From the NCBI RefSeq assembly GCF_003570885.1, contig NZ_QXJC01000001.1, positions 1,054,001 through 1,118,000 on the forward strand: a stretch of 64,000 nt of DNA. Reading direction: 5' to 3'. The notes under the pieces are model-generated. The model saw only the letters and a list, made by a program, of their open reading frames with translations. It had not been told where the DNA came from and searched no databases. The position numbers and the translations under genes were made by a program. This DNA comes from Simplicispira hankyongi. Lineage in GTDB: Bacteria > Pseudomonadota > Gammaproteobacteria > Burkholderiales > Burkholderiaceae_C. Positions 36,403 through 44,066 of the stretch are shown here, in pieces. How positions within the stretch are numbered: position 1 is the first letter of the stretch; every line of letters starts with the position of its first letter.

Positions 36403-36780
36403 ATGCAATCCAGTCTGTCCATCAACCGCGCCATTGACATCAACAAGCTGTTGGCATTCCTACGCGCAGGTGCGCCGGCTACCTTCCAGGTGAAGGAGGA
36501 ATTGAGGGATCTAGTGATCAATGCCCTGAAGGAGTTCGCGCGCAGCCACCGCATCACGGTACGCTACGTGGAACCGGGCCGAGAGACGCTCATCATCTGC
36601 TCGGCGGCCGGCTTGATGGCAGGTGCTGGTGCGGGAGCGGCGCTCGCAGGTATCGCGGGTGCGCTGGCCGGTGCCGGCTTAGGTCTCGCCGTTGGCTACG
36701 CTTGCGCCCACGTGAGCGTGAGCATCAGCCCTCTTGCCCACGGCCAGCTTGGCTTCACCGTCGATACCCTCCGTGCTTGA
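36403..36780 (+). CDS. Small glycine-zipper membrane protein, unknown
   Basis: 125 residues from ATG 36403 (MQSSLSINRAIDINKLLAFL), AGGAG at 36390-36394. The first 70 residues are helical and charged (QVKEELRDLVINALKEFARSH). Residues about 72-108 form a glycine/alanine zipper hairpin (GLMAGAGAGAALAGIAGALA, then GAGLGLAVGYA) that probably inserts as two close-packed helices. A short tail ends the protein. I do not recognise a family. It precedes the GTPase gene by 20 bp, so the two should act together at the membrane. Confidence 0.7.
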   Translation: MQSSLSINRAIDINKLLAFLRAGAPATFQVKEELRDLVINALKEFARSHRITVRYVEPGRETLIICSAAGLMAGAGAGAALAGIAGALAGAGLGLAVGYACAHVSVSISPLAHGQLGFTVDTLRA

Positions 36781-36800
36781 ACCGCTTCCAGGACACTGTC

Positions 36801-38072
36801 ATGACCACCCAGAAAAAACTGTCGCTCGTCGACGTAATCCATCGCACTGCGAACCATGCCGTCGAGGACGTCCTGCCGCTGCTGAAGTACCTCGACTTCA
36901 AGCCCGAGGCCAGCGACCTTACCTCGCGCTCTGCAGCACAGCAGATCGCCGACCACCTGCGCCGCATGGGCAGCAATGACATCGCGAGTCTTTTCCGAGG
37001 CGGCGATGGCGTGTCCTACGCGGAAGTGGTTTGCGACGTGGGCGAGAAGCTAAAGGCCAAGGACATATCGTCGTCGAACACGGTGGAGCGCAACGAAGAG
37101 CTAGTCATCGAAAAGGTCTTCGCCGACACGCTCGACTCGATGACTGCTGAGGAAAAGCGCGTCCTGTTCCGCTCAATGAACCTCGACGTCAAGGACGTGC
37201 CGTACGCCGCGAGTGCCGCCGTGCTGATGCCCATCCTGCTGCGTCAACTCGGTGGCTTCGCTACATACAGGTTCGCAGTTATCACCGCGAATATGGTGTC
37301 GCGAGCCTTGTTGGGAAGCGGCCTGAGCTTTGCCACGAATGCCGTCATCACCCGGTCCATCGGTACGCTGCTAGGCCCTATTGGTTGGATCGCCTCAGGC
37401 GCTTGGCTGGCGGTTGACCTCGCCGGACCGGCGTTCCGAAAGACGGTGCCAGCCGTCCTTTACACGGCAACACTGCGCCTCGCGCTGGCCAACCGGCTGA
37501 GCATCGGCGTCGTTGGAGACGGCTCGACCGGCAAGGACACGCTGATCGAGAAGGTTTTCGGCATACCGACCAATGCGGATCCCGTCGCCGGCTCCACCTC
37601 TGAGGCGATGCGCTATGCACTAGGCGGCGGTGGCGACGCCTTCGTCACCAACTATCCCGGTTTCAACGACTATCGGGCTAGGGTGAATGCCTCGACCGAC
37701 GATGCGCTCCACCATACAGATGTCTTCCTGCTTGTCATGGATGCCACTCGCGGCGTTTCAGGCACAGACGTTGCGCTGTGCGAGAAGGTTCGGGCGTTCG
37801 GCAAGCCCGTACTTGTGTGCCTGAACAAGTGGGACCTCATCCGTACCGAGAAGGACGGCATTTCCCTGATGGATGCCGCGCGTAAGCGCTTGAAGATTGA
37901 GCGTATTCAAGGTCCCGACGTGCCCGCCCAGGAAGCGGAACTTGTGCTCTGCGCGCTGGACCCGCTGCCGGCCCTCGGTATCGAGTCGCTAGGAGCCAGC
38001 GAGGTCCGCGAATGGGTCAAGGCGAAATTGCAGACGGCAGGCAAGAACGAGAGCCTCTTGGACGAGTTTTGA
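36801..38072 (+). CDS. YaaW/UPF0174-like membrane domain fused to a GTPase
   Basis: 423 residues from ATG 36801. Residues 1-230 resemble E. coli YaaW: LRRMGSNDIASLFRGGDG followed by VCDVGEKLKAK (YaaW has FGGDSIANKLRG, LLDVSKRLKLK) and, after hydrophobic segments (about 137-175 and 185-207), DLAGPAFRKTVPAVLYTATL (YaaW: GSAYRVTIPAVLQIACL). Residues 232-423 form a GTPase: G1 GDGSTGKDT (239-247, Asp where Ser or Thr is usual), G3 NYPGFND (Asn instead of Asp), G4 NKWD (342-345) and G5-like CALD. It could be a membrane-anchored, dynamin-like or signalling GTPase. Second gene of the sigma-54 operon. Confidence 0.78.
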   Translation: MTTQKKLSLVDVIHRTANHAVEDVLPLLKYLDFKPEASDLTSRSAAQQIADHLRRMGSNDIASLFRGGDGVSYAEVVCDVGEKLKAKDISSSNTVERNEELVIEKVFADTLDSMTAEEKRVLFRSMNLDVKDVPYAASAAVLMPILLRQLGGFATYRFAVITANMVSRALLGSGLSFATNAVITRSIGTLLGPIGWIASGAWLAVDLAGPAFRKTVPAVLYTATLRLALANRLSIGVVGDGSTGKDTLIEKVFGIPTNADPVAGSTSEAMRYALGGGGDAFVTNYPGFNDYRARVNASTDDALHHTDVFLLVMDATRGVSGTDVALCEKVRAFGKPVLVCLNKWDLIRTEKDGISLMDAARKRLKIERIQGPDVPAQEAELVLCALDPLPALGIESLGASEVREWVKAKLQTAGKNESLLDEF

Positions 38073-38456
38073 CGAGGCGCCGGGGGTGCGCAACGCGCGG
38101 CGGCTCAAGCCCATTGTTGCCCGATCGGCAGCGCCGCCCAACCCGGCTTAGGGTTCATCACCCAGTAGGACTTGTTCCCTGTGTCAGTCTTTACTCGCAG
38201 CAGATCCGAACGGCGAAGTCAAGGGCTGATGGTGCGCCCGGCGGTAATGGTCTAGAGCGTCCACGCGACGAGCCGCAAAACAGCGCTTATGAACGACCGC
38301 TTGGTGCCAGTCACCGTGAGTATGCCGAGCGGTGGCCACCGGCAGCACTCGCTGCATAGCGAACGTTCCGGTCTGTCCCCATGCCTCAGGCTTTAATACG
38401 CTGTCTCGGACATTAATGGCAAGGAACAATAGTCCAAGGGTGCCCATGGGGCATTG
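38073..38456. other. 384-bp gene-poor region right of the module
   Basis: No ORF with good coding features is visible. The stretch GAACGACCGCTTGGTGCCAG and the end CTGTCTCGGACATTAATGG look like worn intergenic or mobile DNA. CTGTCTCGGAC (38401-38411) is the reverse complement, with one mismatch, of GTCTGAGACAG at 34184-34194 on the far side of the module. A terminator for the GTPase gene is not obvious. Confidence 0.5.
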
Positions 38457-39392
38457 CTACGCGTTCGCTGCCCGCAGGCCCTGCTCCACCGTCGGGTAGG
38501 CCAGCCGCAGACCCAGTTCGCACGCCATGCGCGTGGTGTCGAGACGGCGCGATTCGCTCATGAAGCTCATCTGCATCGCACCCAACTGCTCGGCCATCTC
38601 GCTGCGCGCGATGCGCGGCGGGCGCGGCAGGCCGTACAGGTCGGCGGCCAGGTCGAAGTAGTCGCCCATGGGCAACTGGCTTTCGTCGCTCAGGTTGTAG
38701 ATGCGCTGCGGCGCGCCGCGCCACAGGGCCGCCAGGCAGGCGCGCGCCAGGTCGTCGGCGTGGATATGGTTGGTGACCACGTCGTCCTGCGCCCGCAGTA
38801 CCGGCGTGCCCCGGCGCAGGCGCGCCTCCGGCGTGCCGCCCGCGCGGTCTGGTGCGTAAATACCCGGCACGCGCAGCACGCTGGCACGCACCCCGGCGCG
38901 CCCAAAGCGGCGCACGCTTTGCTCGGCGTGCACGCGGCGCCGGGCGCGGGCGGTCGCCGGCGCCACGGCGCGCGTCTCGGCCACCCAGGCGCCGCCGCAG
39001 TCGCCGTACACGCCACTGGTCGAGGCGTACACCAAAGTTTTGGGCAGTGTGCGCAGGCGCAAGGCGGCGAGCAGTGCTGCCGTACGCGGGTCGGTGGCAC
39101 CGGATTGCGGCGGCGGAGCCAGGTGCAGCACATGCGTGGCCACGCCCGCGAGGCGGCGCAGCGTGGCGGGGGCATCGAGGTTGCCCAGCAGCGGCTCGGC
39201 GCCCAGTGCGCGCAGCTCGGCCACGCGCTCGGCGCTCGATGTCAGCGCCAGCACGCGCAGGCGCGGGGGGTTGTCGCCTTGCGAGAGCGCACGCAGCACG
39301 CGCACGCCCACGTCGCCGCAGCCGACGATGAGCAGCCTGGGGCGGCGAAAGCGCGCGGGCAGCGCGCCGGAGGGGTTTTGGTTTGAGGGCAA
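38457..39392 (-). CDS. NAD(P)-dependent epimerase/dehydratase-like protein
   Basis: 311 residues if TTG 39392 is the start (LPSNQNPSGALPARFRRPRL); an ATG at 39461 would overlap the divergent ferredoxin reductase leader. The Rossmann start LLIVGCGDVGVRVL and VYASTSGVYGD (Ser and Tyr of the extended SDR active site) are clear; the usual Lys of YxxxK is not obvious, so it may be an atypical or non-catalytic member. It lies 41 bp from the divergent reductase gene. Possible substrate: nucleotide sugar or unrelated. Confidence 0.7.
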   Translation of the reverse strand: MPSNQNPSGALPARFRRPRLLIVGCGDVGVRVLRALSQGDNPPRLRVLALTSSAERVAELRALGAEPLLGNLDAPATLRRLAGVATHVLHLAPPPQSGATDPRTAALLAALRLRTLPKTLVYASTSGVYGDCGGAWVAETRAVAPATARARRRVHAEQSVRRFGRAGVRASVLRVPGIYAPDRAGGTPEARLRRGTPVLRAQDDVVTNHIHADDLARACLAALWRGAPQRIYNLSDESQLPMGDYFDLAADLYGLPRPPRIARSEMAEQLGAMQMSFMSESRRLDTTRMACELGLRLAYPTVEQGLRAANA

Positions 39393-39433
39393 AATCGAAC
39401 GGCTCTTTGCAGAACCTTGAGGATACCCAAAGC

Positions 39434-40495
39434 ATGACCAGCGCCGCGCCCGCAGCACCACCCTTTCAGATTTCCGTGCTGCCGAGTGGCCGCGCCTTTG
39501 CCGCCGAAGCGAACGAACCCATGCTGACGGCCGCCATCCGTGCCGGTGTTGGCCTGCCTTACGGCTGCAAGGACGGCGCCTGCGGCTCCTGCAAGTGCAA
39601 GAAAATATCGGGCACCGTGGTGCACGGCGAGCACCAGGAAAAAGCCCTGAGCGCGGCGGAAGAAGCCGCCGGCTTCGTGCTCACCTGCTGCAGCGTGGCG
39701 CACAGCGACGTGGTGCTCGAATCGCGCCAGGTGACCGACGAAGGCGCTTTCCCCATCCGCAAGCTCCCGGTGCGCATTGCCGCGCTGGAGCAGCTCTCGC
39801 ACGACGTGATGCGCCTGCGCCTGCAACTGCCAGCGACCGAAGCCTTCCGCTACCACGCCGGCCAATATGTCGAATTCATTCTGCAAGGCGGTGTGCGGCG
39901 TTCGTACTCGATCGCCAACGCGCCGCACACGCAGGAAGCCGTGGGCGGCGTGGAACTGCACCTGCGCCACATGCCCGGCGGAAAATTCACCGACCATGTG
40001 TTTGCCGGCATGAAAGAGCGCGACATCCTGCGCATCGAAGGGCCGTATGGCAGCTTCTACTTGCGTGAAGATTCCGACAAACCCATCGTCCTGCTCGCCT
40101 CGGGCACCGGCTTTGCGCCCGTCAAGGCGCTGATCGAGCAATTGCAAAAGAGCGGCAGCACCCGGCCCGTGGCGCTGTACTGGGGCGGGCGACGCCCGCG
40201 CGACCTGTACATGGACGCCTGGGTGCAAGAGCGTCTGGCCGAGCTGCCGCAACTGCGCTACATCCCGGTCGTCTCCGATGCCCTGCCGGAAGACGGCTGG
40301 AGCGGCCGCACCGGCTTTGTGCACCAGGCCGTGCTCGACGACTTTGCCGACCTCTCGGGCCACCAGGTGTATGCCTGCGGCGCGCCCATCGTCGTGGACA
40401 GCGCGCGCGACGCCTATTGCGGCCAGCGGGGCCTGCCAGCGGAAGAGTATTTCGCTGACGCGTTCACTTCGGAGGCCGACAAGCACGGCGCTTGA
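39434..40495 (+). CDS. 2Fe-2S/FAD/NAD(P) oxidoreductase (CDP-6-deoxy-delta-3,4-glucoseen reductase-like)
   Basis: 353 residues from ATG 39434 with GAGGA 12 bases upstream. N-terminal plant-type ferredoxin (GCKDGACGSCKCKK and LTCCS provide the four Cys ligands) is followed by FAD-binding (RRSYSIAN) and NAD(P)-binding (LLASGTGFAPVKALI, VYACGAP) parts. This order is that of AscD-like and methane/phenol hydroxylase reductases, which pass electrons from NAD(P)H to an iron or radical partner. No obvious partner oxygenase is next door, so its acceptor is unknown. Confidence 0.88.
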   Translation: MTSAAPAAPPFQISVLPSGRAFAAEANEPMLTAAIRAGVGLPYGCKDGACGSCKCKKISGTVVHGEHQEKALSAAEEAAGFVLTCCSVAHSDVVLESRQVTDEGAFPIRKLPVRIAALEQLSHDVMRLRLQLPATEAFRYHAGQYVEFILQGGVRRSYSIANAPHTQEAVGGVELHLRHMPGGKFTDHVFAGMKERDILRIEGPYGSFYLREDSDKPIVLLASGTGFAPVKALIEQLQKSGSTRPVALYWGGRRPRDLYMDAWVQERLAELPQLRYIPVVSDALPEDGWSGRTGFVHQAVLDDFADLSGHQVYACGAPIVVDSARDAYCGQRGLPAEEYFADAFTSEADKHGA

Positions 40496-40564
40496 AAACG
40501 GCCCCTGCCGTCCCGGCGGTGGGAGCGGACAGCGTGCGCAGGGCATTTTTTGCACAATAGCGCC

Positions 40565-41539
40565 ATGAAACTCCGCACTCTCCTCCTTGCCAGCGCTGCC
40601 GCAGCCGCGCTGTTTGCCACCGGCGCGCAGGCGCAAGACGCGTCGCACCCGATTCGCCTCATCGTCCCCTACGGCCCCGGCGGCCCGGTGGACGTCACGG
40701 CACGGGTACTGGCCGAAGGCGTCAAAGATGCCCTTGGTACGGTGATCGTCGAGAACAAGCCCGGCGCAGGCGGCAACATCGGCGCCGACATCGTCGCCAA
40801 GGCCGCGCCCGACGGCAACACCATCGGCATCGCCGCCACCGCCACGCATGCCGTGAACCCCTGGCTGTTCAAACGCATGCCCTACAACGCCGCCAAGGAT
40901 TTCGCTGGCATTACCCAGATGGTGCGCATCCCCAACGTGCTCGTGGTGAATGCCAACATCGCCAAGCAGCGCCATATCGCCACCCTGGCCGACCTGATTG
41001 CCTACGCCCGTGCCAACCCCGGCAAACTCAACTATGGCAGCGGCGGCAACGGCAGTGCCGGCCACCTGGCGGGTGAAATGTTCAAGCAGCAGGCGGGCAT
41101 CTTTGGCGTGCACATCCCCTACAACGGCGGCAAACCGGCGCAGCTTGCCCTGCTCTCGGGCCAGGTCGATTTCAACTTTGACAACCTCGCCACCGCGGCA
41201 CCCAACATCCAAAGCGGCAAGCTCCTGGCATTGGCCGTGACGAGCGCCCAGGCAAGCCCTGCCCTGCCCGGTGTGCCACCCGTGGCCGACACGTTCAAAG
41301 GTTTTGAAATCGACACCTGGTGGGGCCTGGTGGCGCCCGCGGGCACACCCAAGCCTGTCCTCGACAAGCTGAACAAGGCGTTTGTCGCCGCGCTGAACGC
41401 GCCAGAAACCAAGACCCGCTTTGGCCATTTGCTGGCCGAACCTGTGCCAACCACGCCCGAGCGGTTCGACAGCTTCATGGCGGCCGAGCGCGCCAAGTAC
41501 AAGACGCTGGTGAAGGCGTCGGGCGCCACGGTGGATTGA
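40565..41539 (+). CDS. Bug-family (tripartite tricarboxylate) periplasmic binding protein
   Basis: 324 residues from ATG 40565 with a signal peptide ending ATGAQAQ. The mature part carries the Bug signatures PIRLIVPYGPGGPVDVTARV and VENKPGAGGNIGADIVAKAAPDG. Bug proteins are very numerous in Burkholderiales and bind carboxylates; most work without a linked TctAB permease, as here. It follows the reductase by 69 bp and ends at a strong hairpin. Confidence 0.92.
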   Translation: MKLRTLLLASAAAAALFATGAQAQDASHPIRLIVPYGPGGPVDVTARVLAEGVKDALGTVIVENKPGAGGNIGADIVAKAAPDGNTIGIAATATHAVNPWLFKRMPYNAAKDFAGITQMVRIPNVLVVNANIAKQRHIATLADLIAYARANPGKLNYGSGGNGSAGHLAGEMFKQQAGIFGVHIPYNGGKPAQLALLSGQVDFNFDNLATAAPNIQSGKLLALAVTSAQASPALPGVPPVADTFKGFEIDTWWGLVAPAGTPKPVLDKLNKAFVAALNAPETKTRFGHLLAEPVPTTPERFDSFMAAERAKYKTLVKASGATVD

Positions 41540-41571
41540 CCAACAGCCGCTCCATTTTTTAGATCAAAACG

Positions 41572-41612
41572 GCTGCTAGCGCTTATTGGACAAGCGCTAG
41601 CAGCTATTTTTT
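41572..41612. terminator. Intrinsic terminator formed by an AGCGCT-family repeat
   Basis: GCTGCTAGCGCTT (41572-41584) pairs perfectly with AAGCGCTAGCAGC (41592-41604), a 13-bp stem, followed by TATTTTTTTT; the left side is preceded by an A-rich stretch, so it can act in both directions. It separates the convergent Bug and isomerase genes and belongs to the dispersed repeat family. Confidence 0.85.
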
Positions 41613-41620
41613 TGGAAGCA

Positions 41621-42217
41621 TCAGGCGCGCGCCAGCGCCTGCGCGACCTGATCCAGCCGGTCCTGCCCCCAAAACAGCTCATCGCCCACGAAAAAGCTCG
41701 GCACACCGAAGACCCCGCGCGCGATCGCATGGCTGGTGTTGTCCTTCAGCCGGTCTTTCACCGCTTGCTGGCCGATCTGGGCCATGGCCTCTGCCGCATC
41801 GAACCCCGCCGCCGTGAGCACGGCCGCCACCTCGGCCGGGTCGCCCATATTGCGCGGCTCGCCAAACATGGCGTGGTACATCGCCTGCATATAGCGCTGG
41901 AAGGGCTCGTCGCCCTGCATCTGCATGGCGACGGCGCCGCGCATCAACGCCAGCGTGTGGATGGGGAACGCCGGGTTGCTGGCGATCTGCAGGCCCCAGG
42001 CCTGCGCCCAGCGCGCCAGGTCAATGTCCAGATAGCGCGCCTTGGCCGGCACCTCCGCCGGGCTGGCATTGCCCGTGGCCTGAAAGATACCGCCCAGCAG
42101 CACCGGCGTATAGACGGTGCGGGCGCCCTGCGCTGCTGCCACCTTGGGCAACTGGTGCCAAGCCAGGTAGCTGTAGGGGCTGCCCAGGTCGAACAGGAAT
42201 TCAACGGTTTTGGTCAT
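41621..42217 (-). CDS. DsbA-family 2-hydroxychromene-2-carboxylate isomerase-like protein
   Basis: 198 residues from ATG 42217 (MTKTVEFLFDLGSPYSYLAWHQL). The SPYSYLA block is typical of the isomerase/kappa glutathione-transferase group within the DsbA fold, with a Ser where thiol oxidoreductases have Cys. GVFGVPSFFVGDELFWGQDRL contains the cis-Pro. It may isomerise aromatic ring-cleavage intermediates or use glutathione. Downstream of the SDR gene (31 bp) in one operon. Confidence 0.83.
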   Translation of the reverse strand: MTKTVEFLFDLGSPYSYLAWHQLPKVAAAQGARTVYTPVLLGGIFQATGNASPAEVPAKARYLDIDLARWAQAWGLQIASNPAFPIHTLALMRGAVAMQMQGDEPFQRYMQAMYHAMFGEPRNMGDPAEVAAVLTAAGFDAAEAMAQIGQQAVKDRLKDNTSHAIARGVFGVPSFFVGDELFWGQDRLDQVAQALARA

Positions 42218-42248
42218 GGGGGTCCTTGGGTGAGATCGGGGCAGCGGG

Positions 42249-42995
42249 CTACCAGCGCTCCATCCACGGGCGCAGGTCGAGTTCGTGGGTCCAGGCGTCG
42301 CGCGGCTGGGCGTGCAAATGCCAGTAGTTGTCGGCAATGTGCTCGGGGTTGAGGATGCCGTCCTGGTCCTTCAGCGCATAGCGCTCGGGGAAGCTCTCGC
42401 GGATGAAATCGGTGTCGATGGCGCCGTCGACCACCACATGCGCCACATGGATGTTCTTCGGCCCCAGCTCGCGCGCCATGCTCTGCGCCAGCGCGCGCAG
42501 CGCATGCTTGGCGCCGGCGAAAGCGGCAAAGTTGGCCGAGCCGCGCAGCCCCGCCGTGGCGCCCGTGAACAAAATCGTGCCGCGCCCGCGCGCCACCATG
42601 CGCCGCGCCACCTCGCGCCCGGCGAGGAAGCCGCCGAAGCAGGCCATCTCCCAAATCTTGAAGTATTTGCGCGCTGTTTCGTCCAGGATGCTGCACGGCA
42701 CGTTGGCACCGATGTTGAACACCATCACCTCGATCGGGCCGACTTCGCGCTCGATGGTGTCCACCAGCGCCACCACCTCGTCCTCCTTGCGCGCATCGGA
42801 GGCAAAGCCACGCGCCTGGCCACCCAAGCGGGTAATCTCATCGACCAACGGCACCAACTTGTCGGCGCTGCGGCGGGTAACACAGGCCACCAGGCCTTCG
42901 CGCGCAAAGCGCTTGGCGATGGCGCCACCCGTGGCGTCGCCCGCGCCCACGATGAGGGCTGCGGGGCGCAGCGGCAGTTGAGTCTCTGTGTTCAT
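42249..42995 (-). CDS. SDR-family oxidoreductase with altered active site
   Basis: 248 residues. The NAD(P) site reads VGAGDATGGAIAKRFA and NIGA. The usual catalytic Tyr of YxxxK is Phe here (FAAFAGAKHAL), while Lys is kept; the catalytic Ser position reads TGATAG. The enzyme may be a reductase of unusual mechanism or a binding protein. It shares a 77-bp region with the divergent TetR regulator, whose operators cover it, so the SDR/isomerase operon is probably under its control. Confidence 0.82.
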   Translation of the reverse strand: MNTETQLPLRPAALIVGAGDATGGAIAKRFAREGLVACVTRRSADKLVPLVDEITRLGGQARGFASDARKEDEVVALVDTIEREVGPIEVMVFNIGANVPCSILDETARKYFKIWEMACFGGFLAGREVARRMVARGRGTILFTGATAGLRGSANFAAFAGAKHALRALAQSMARELGPKNIHVAHVVVDGAIDTDFIRESFPERYALKDQDGILNPEHIADNYWHLHAQPRDAWTHELDLRPWMERW

Positions 42996-43012
42996 AGTGG
43001 CCTAGGTTTAAG

Positions 43013-43041
43013 ATAACGGTCGTTATCGTAACGATCGTTAT
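43013..43041. promoter_or_regulatory. Tandem palindromic operators for the TetR regulator
   Basis: ATAACGGTCGTTAT (43013-43026) and TAACGATCGTTA (43029-43040) are near-perfect and perfect palindromes sharing the TAACG/CGTTA half-site, centres about 15 bp apart. They lie between the divergent SDR and TetR genes, the usual place for TetR self-regulation and repression of the neighbour. Confidence 0.78.
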
Positions 43042-43072
43042 GCCACACTGCAAGCGTTTTTAAGGCACCCCC

Positions 43073-43645
43073 ATGCGCTACCCCACCACCCACAAACAAG
43101 ACACCCGCGCCCGCCTGCTCAAGACCACGGGCGCGTTGGCCAAGCGCCAGGGCTTTGCCGGCACCGGCGTCGACAGCCTGATGGCCGCCGCCGGCCTGAC
43201 CTCGGGGGCGTTCTATTCGCACTTTCGCTCCAAGAGCGAACTGCTCGAAGCCATCGTGCACAACGAATTGCAGCGCTCGGGCAAGCTGTTCCACGGCAAA
43301 TCGCGCAAGCAGTTGCTGCGCATCGTCGAGGGGTATCTCAGCCCCGCCCACATCGAGCAACCAGAGACGGGTTGCGCCATCCCCGCGCTGGCGGGCGAGG
43401 TCGCGCGCGCCAACGACGCGACCCGGCTGGCGTTTGAGCAGGGCGTGGTAACCCTCAAGGACAGCATGGCGACCGCGACGGGCCGCGAGGCCGAGGCTTG
43501 GTCGGTGGTGGCGCAGTTGGTGGGGGCTGTGGCACTGGCGCGGGCGATGCCGTCGGCGGAGGTGCGGGAGGCGTTGCTGGAGGGAGTGTTGGGGAGTGTG
43601 CGGGAGCAGCTTGGGGCAGCAGATCTTTCTGGTGAAGCAACATGA
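43073..43645 (+). CDS. TetR-family transcription regulator
   Basis: 190 residues. The N-terminal HTH (about 12-58) reads RARLLKTTGALAKRQGFAGT then VDSLMAAAGLTSGAFYSHFRSKSELL, characteristic of TetR. The C-terminal ligand domain has Cys in QPETGCAIPALAGEVARA, the pattern of the subgroup related to NemR/AcrR. It should repress the divergent SDR operon and itself. Ligand unknown. Confidence 0.9.
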   Translation: MRYPTTHKQDTRARLLKTTGALAKRQGFAGTGVDSLMAAAGLTSGAFYSHFRSKSELLEAIVHNELQRSGKLFHGKSRKQLLRIVEGYLSPAHIEQPETGCAIPALAGEVARANDATRLAFEQGVVTLKDSMATATGREAEAWSVVAQLVGAVALARAMPSAEVREALLEGVLGSVREQLGAADLSGEAT

Positions 43646-44066
43646 CAATCCGACGGGTGTCTTAGCTTGCTGGCTACCTTGGACGCCGTGTAGCAAGACG
43701 CGGGATAGAGGTGGGCATGGGCACTCGCGCTGTGCTTGGCCCGTAAAGTCAATGGCGCTGGCTGGTTGCGTCTGACCGTGAAACCTTGGCGAAGGCACGC
43801 CGTCAAAAGGACGGAATTGAGTGCATCTGACGCAGCGCCCACCATTCCGGGATCGGGGTCTGAGCACGCTTTTCGCTGGGCGAAATCGTGATCCGACCCC
43901 AATGCCTGCGCCGTCCAGGCTCCCACCCTTGGCAAGGGCCGGCTGCCAAAAATGCGGGCACACCCGCCGTGCACCCGCCCGTGCAGCGAAGCATAAAAAT
44001 ACACAGTGAAATTGGCCTCTATCGCTTATGGGATAAGCGCCTACAGCTATATATTTCGAACTAATT
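43646..44066. other. 421-bp region with REP copy 3 and an AGCGCT repeat
   Basis: REP copy 3 lies at 43855-43900, and an inverted AGCGCT-family copy at about 44005-44055 (GGCCTCTATCGCTTATGGG, then GATAAGCGCCTACAGC). The remaining sequence (43646-43840) shows no gene: short ORFs lack ribosome sites. It is the space between the convergent TetR and folK genes. Confidence 0.65.
43855..43900. repeat. 46-bp palindromic REP, copy 3
   Basis: GGGGTC at 43855-43860 pairs with GACCCC at 43895-43900; TTCCGGGATC precedes it. Central loop bases differ from copy 1 (TTTTCGCTGGGCGAAA). Between convergent genes as in the other two copies. Confidence 0.85.

Noticed and set aside
39242-41428. 728-codon minus-strand ORF opposite the ferredoxin reductase and Bug genes
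   Set aside because: Shadow frame; both plus-strand genes are intact and conserved.
43213-44004. Minus-strand ORF with SDHDFAQR peptide, also seen at 3705-4430
   Set aside because: The shared peptide is just translation of the 46-bp REP in both ORFs, not a protein family.
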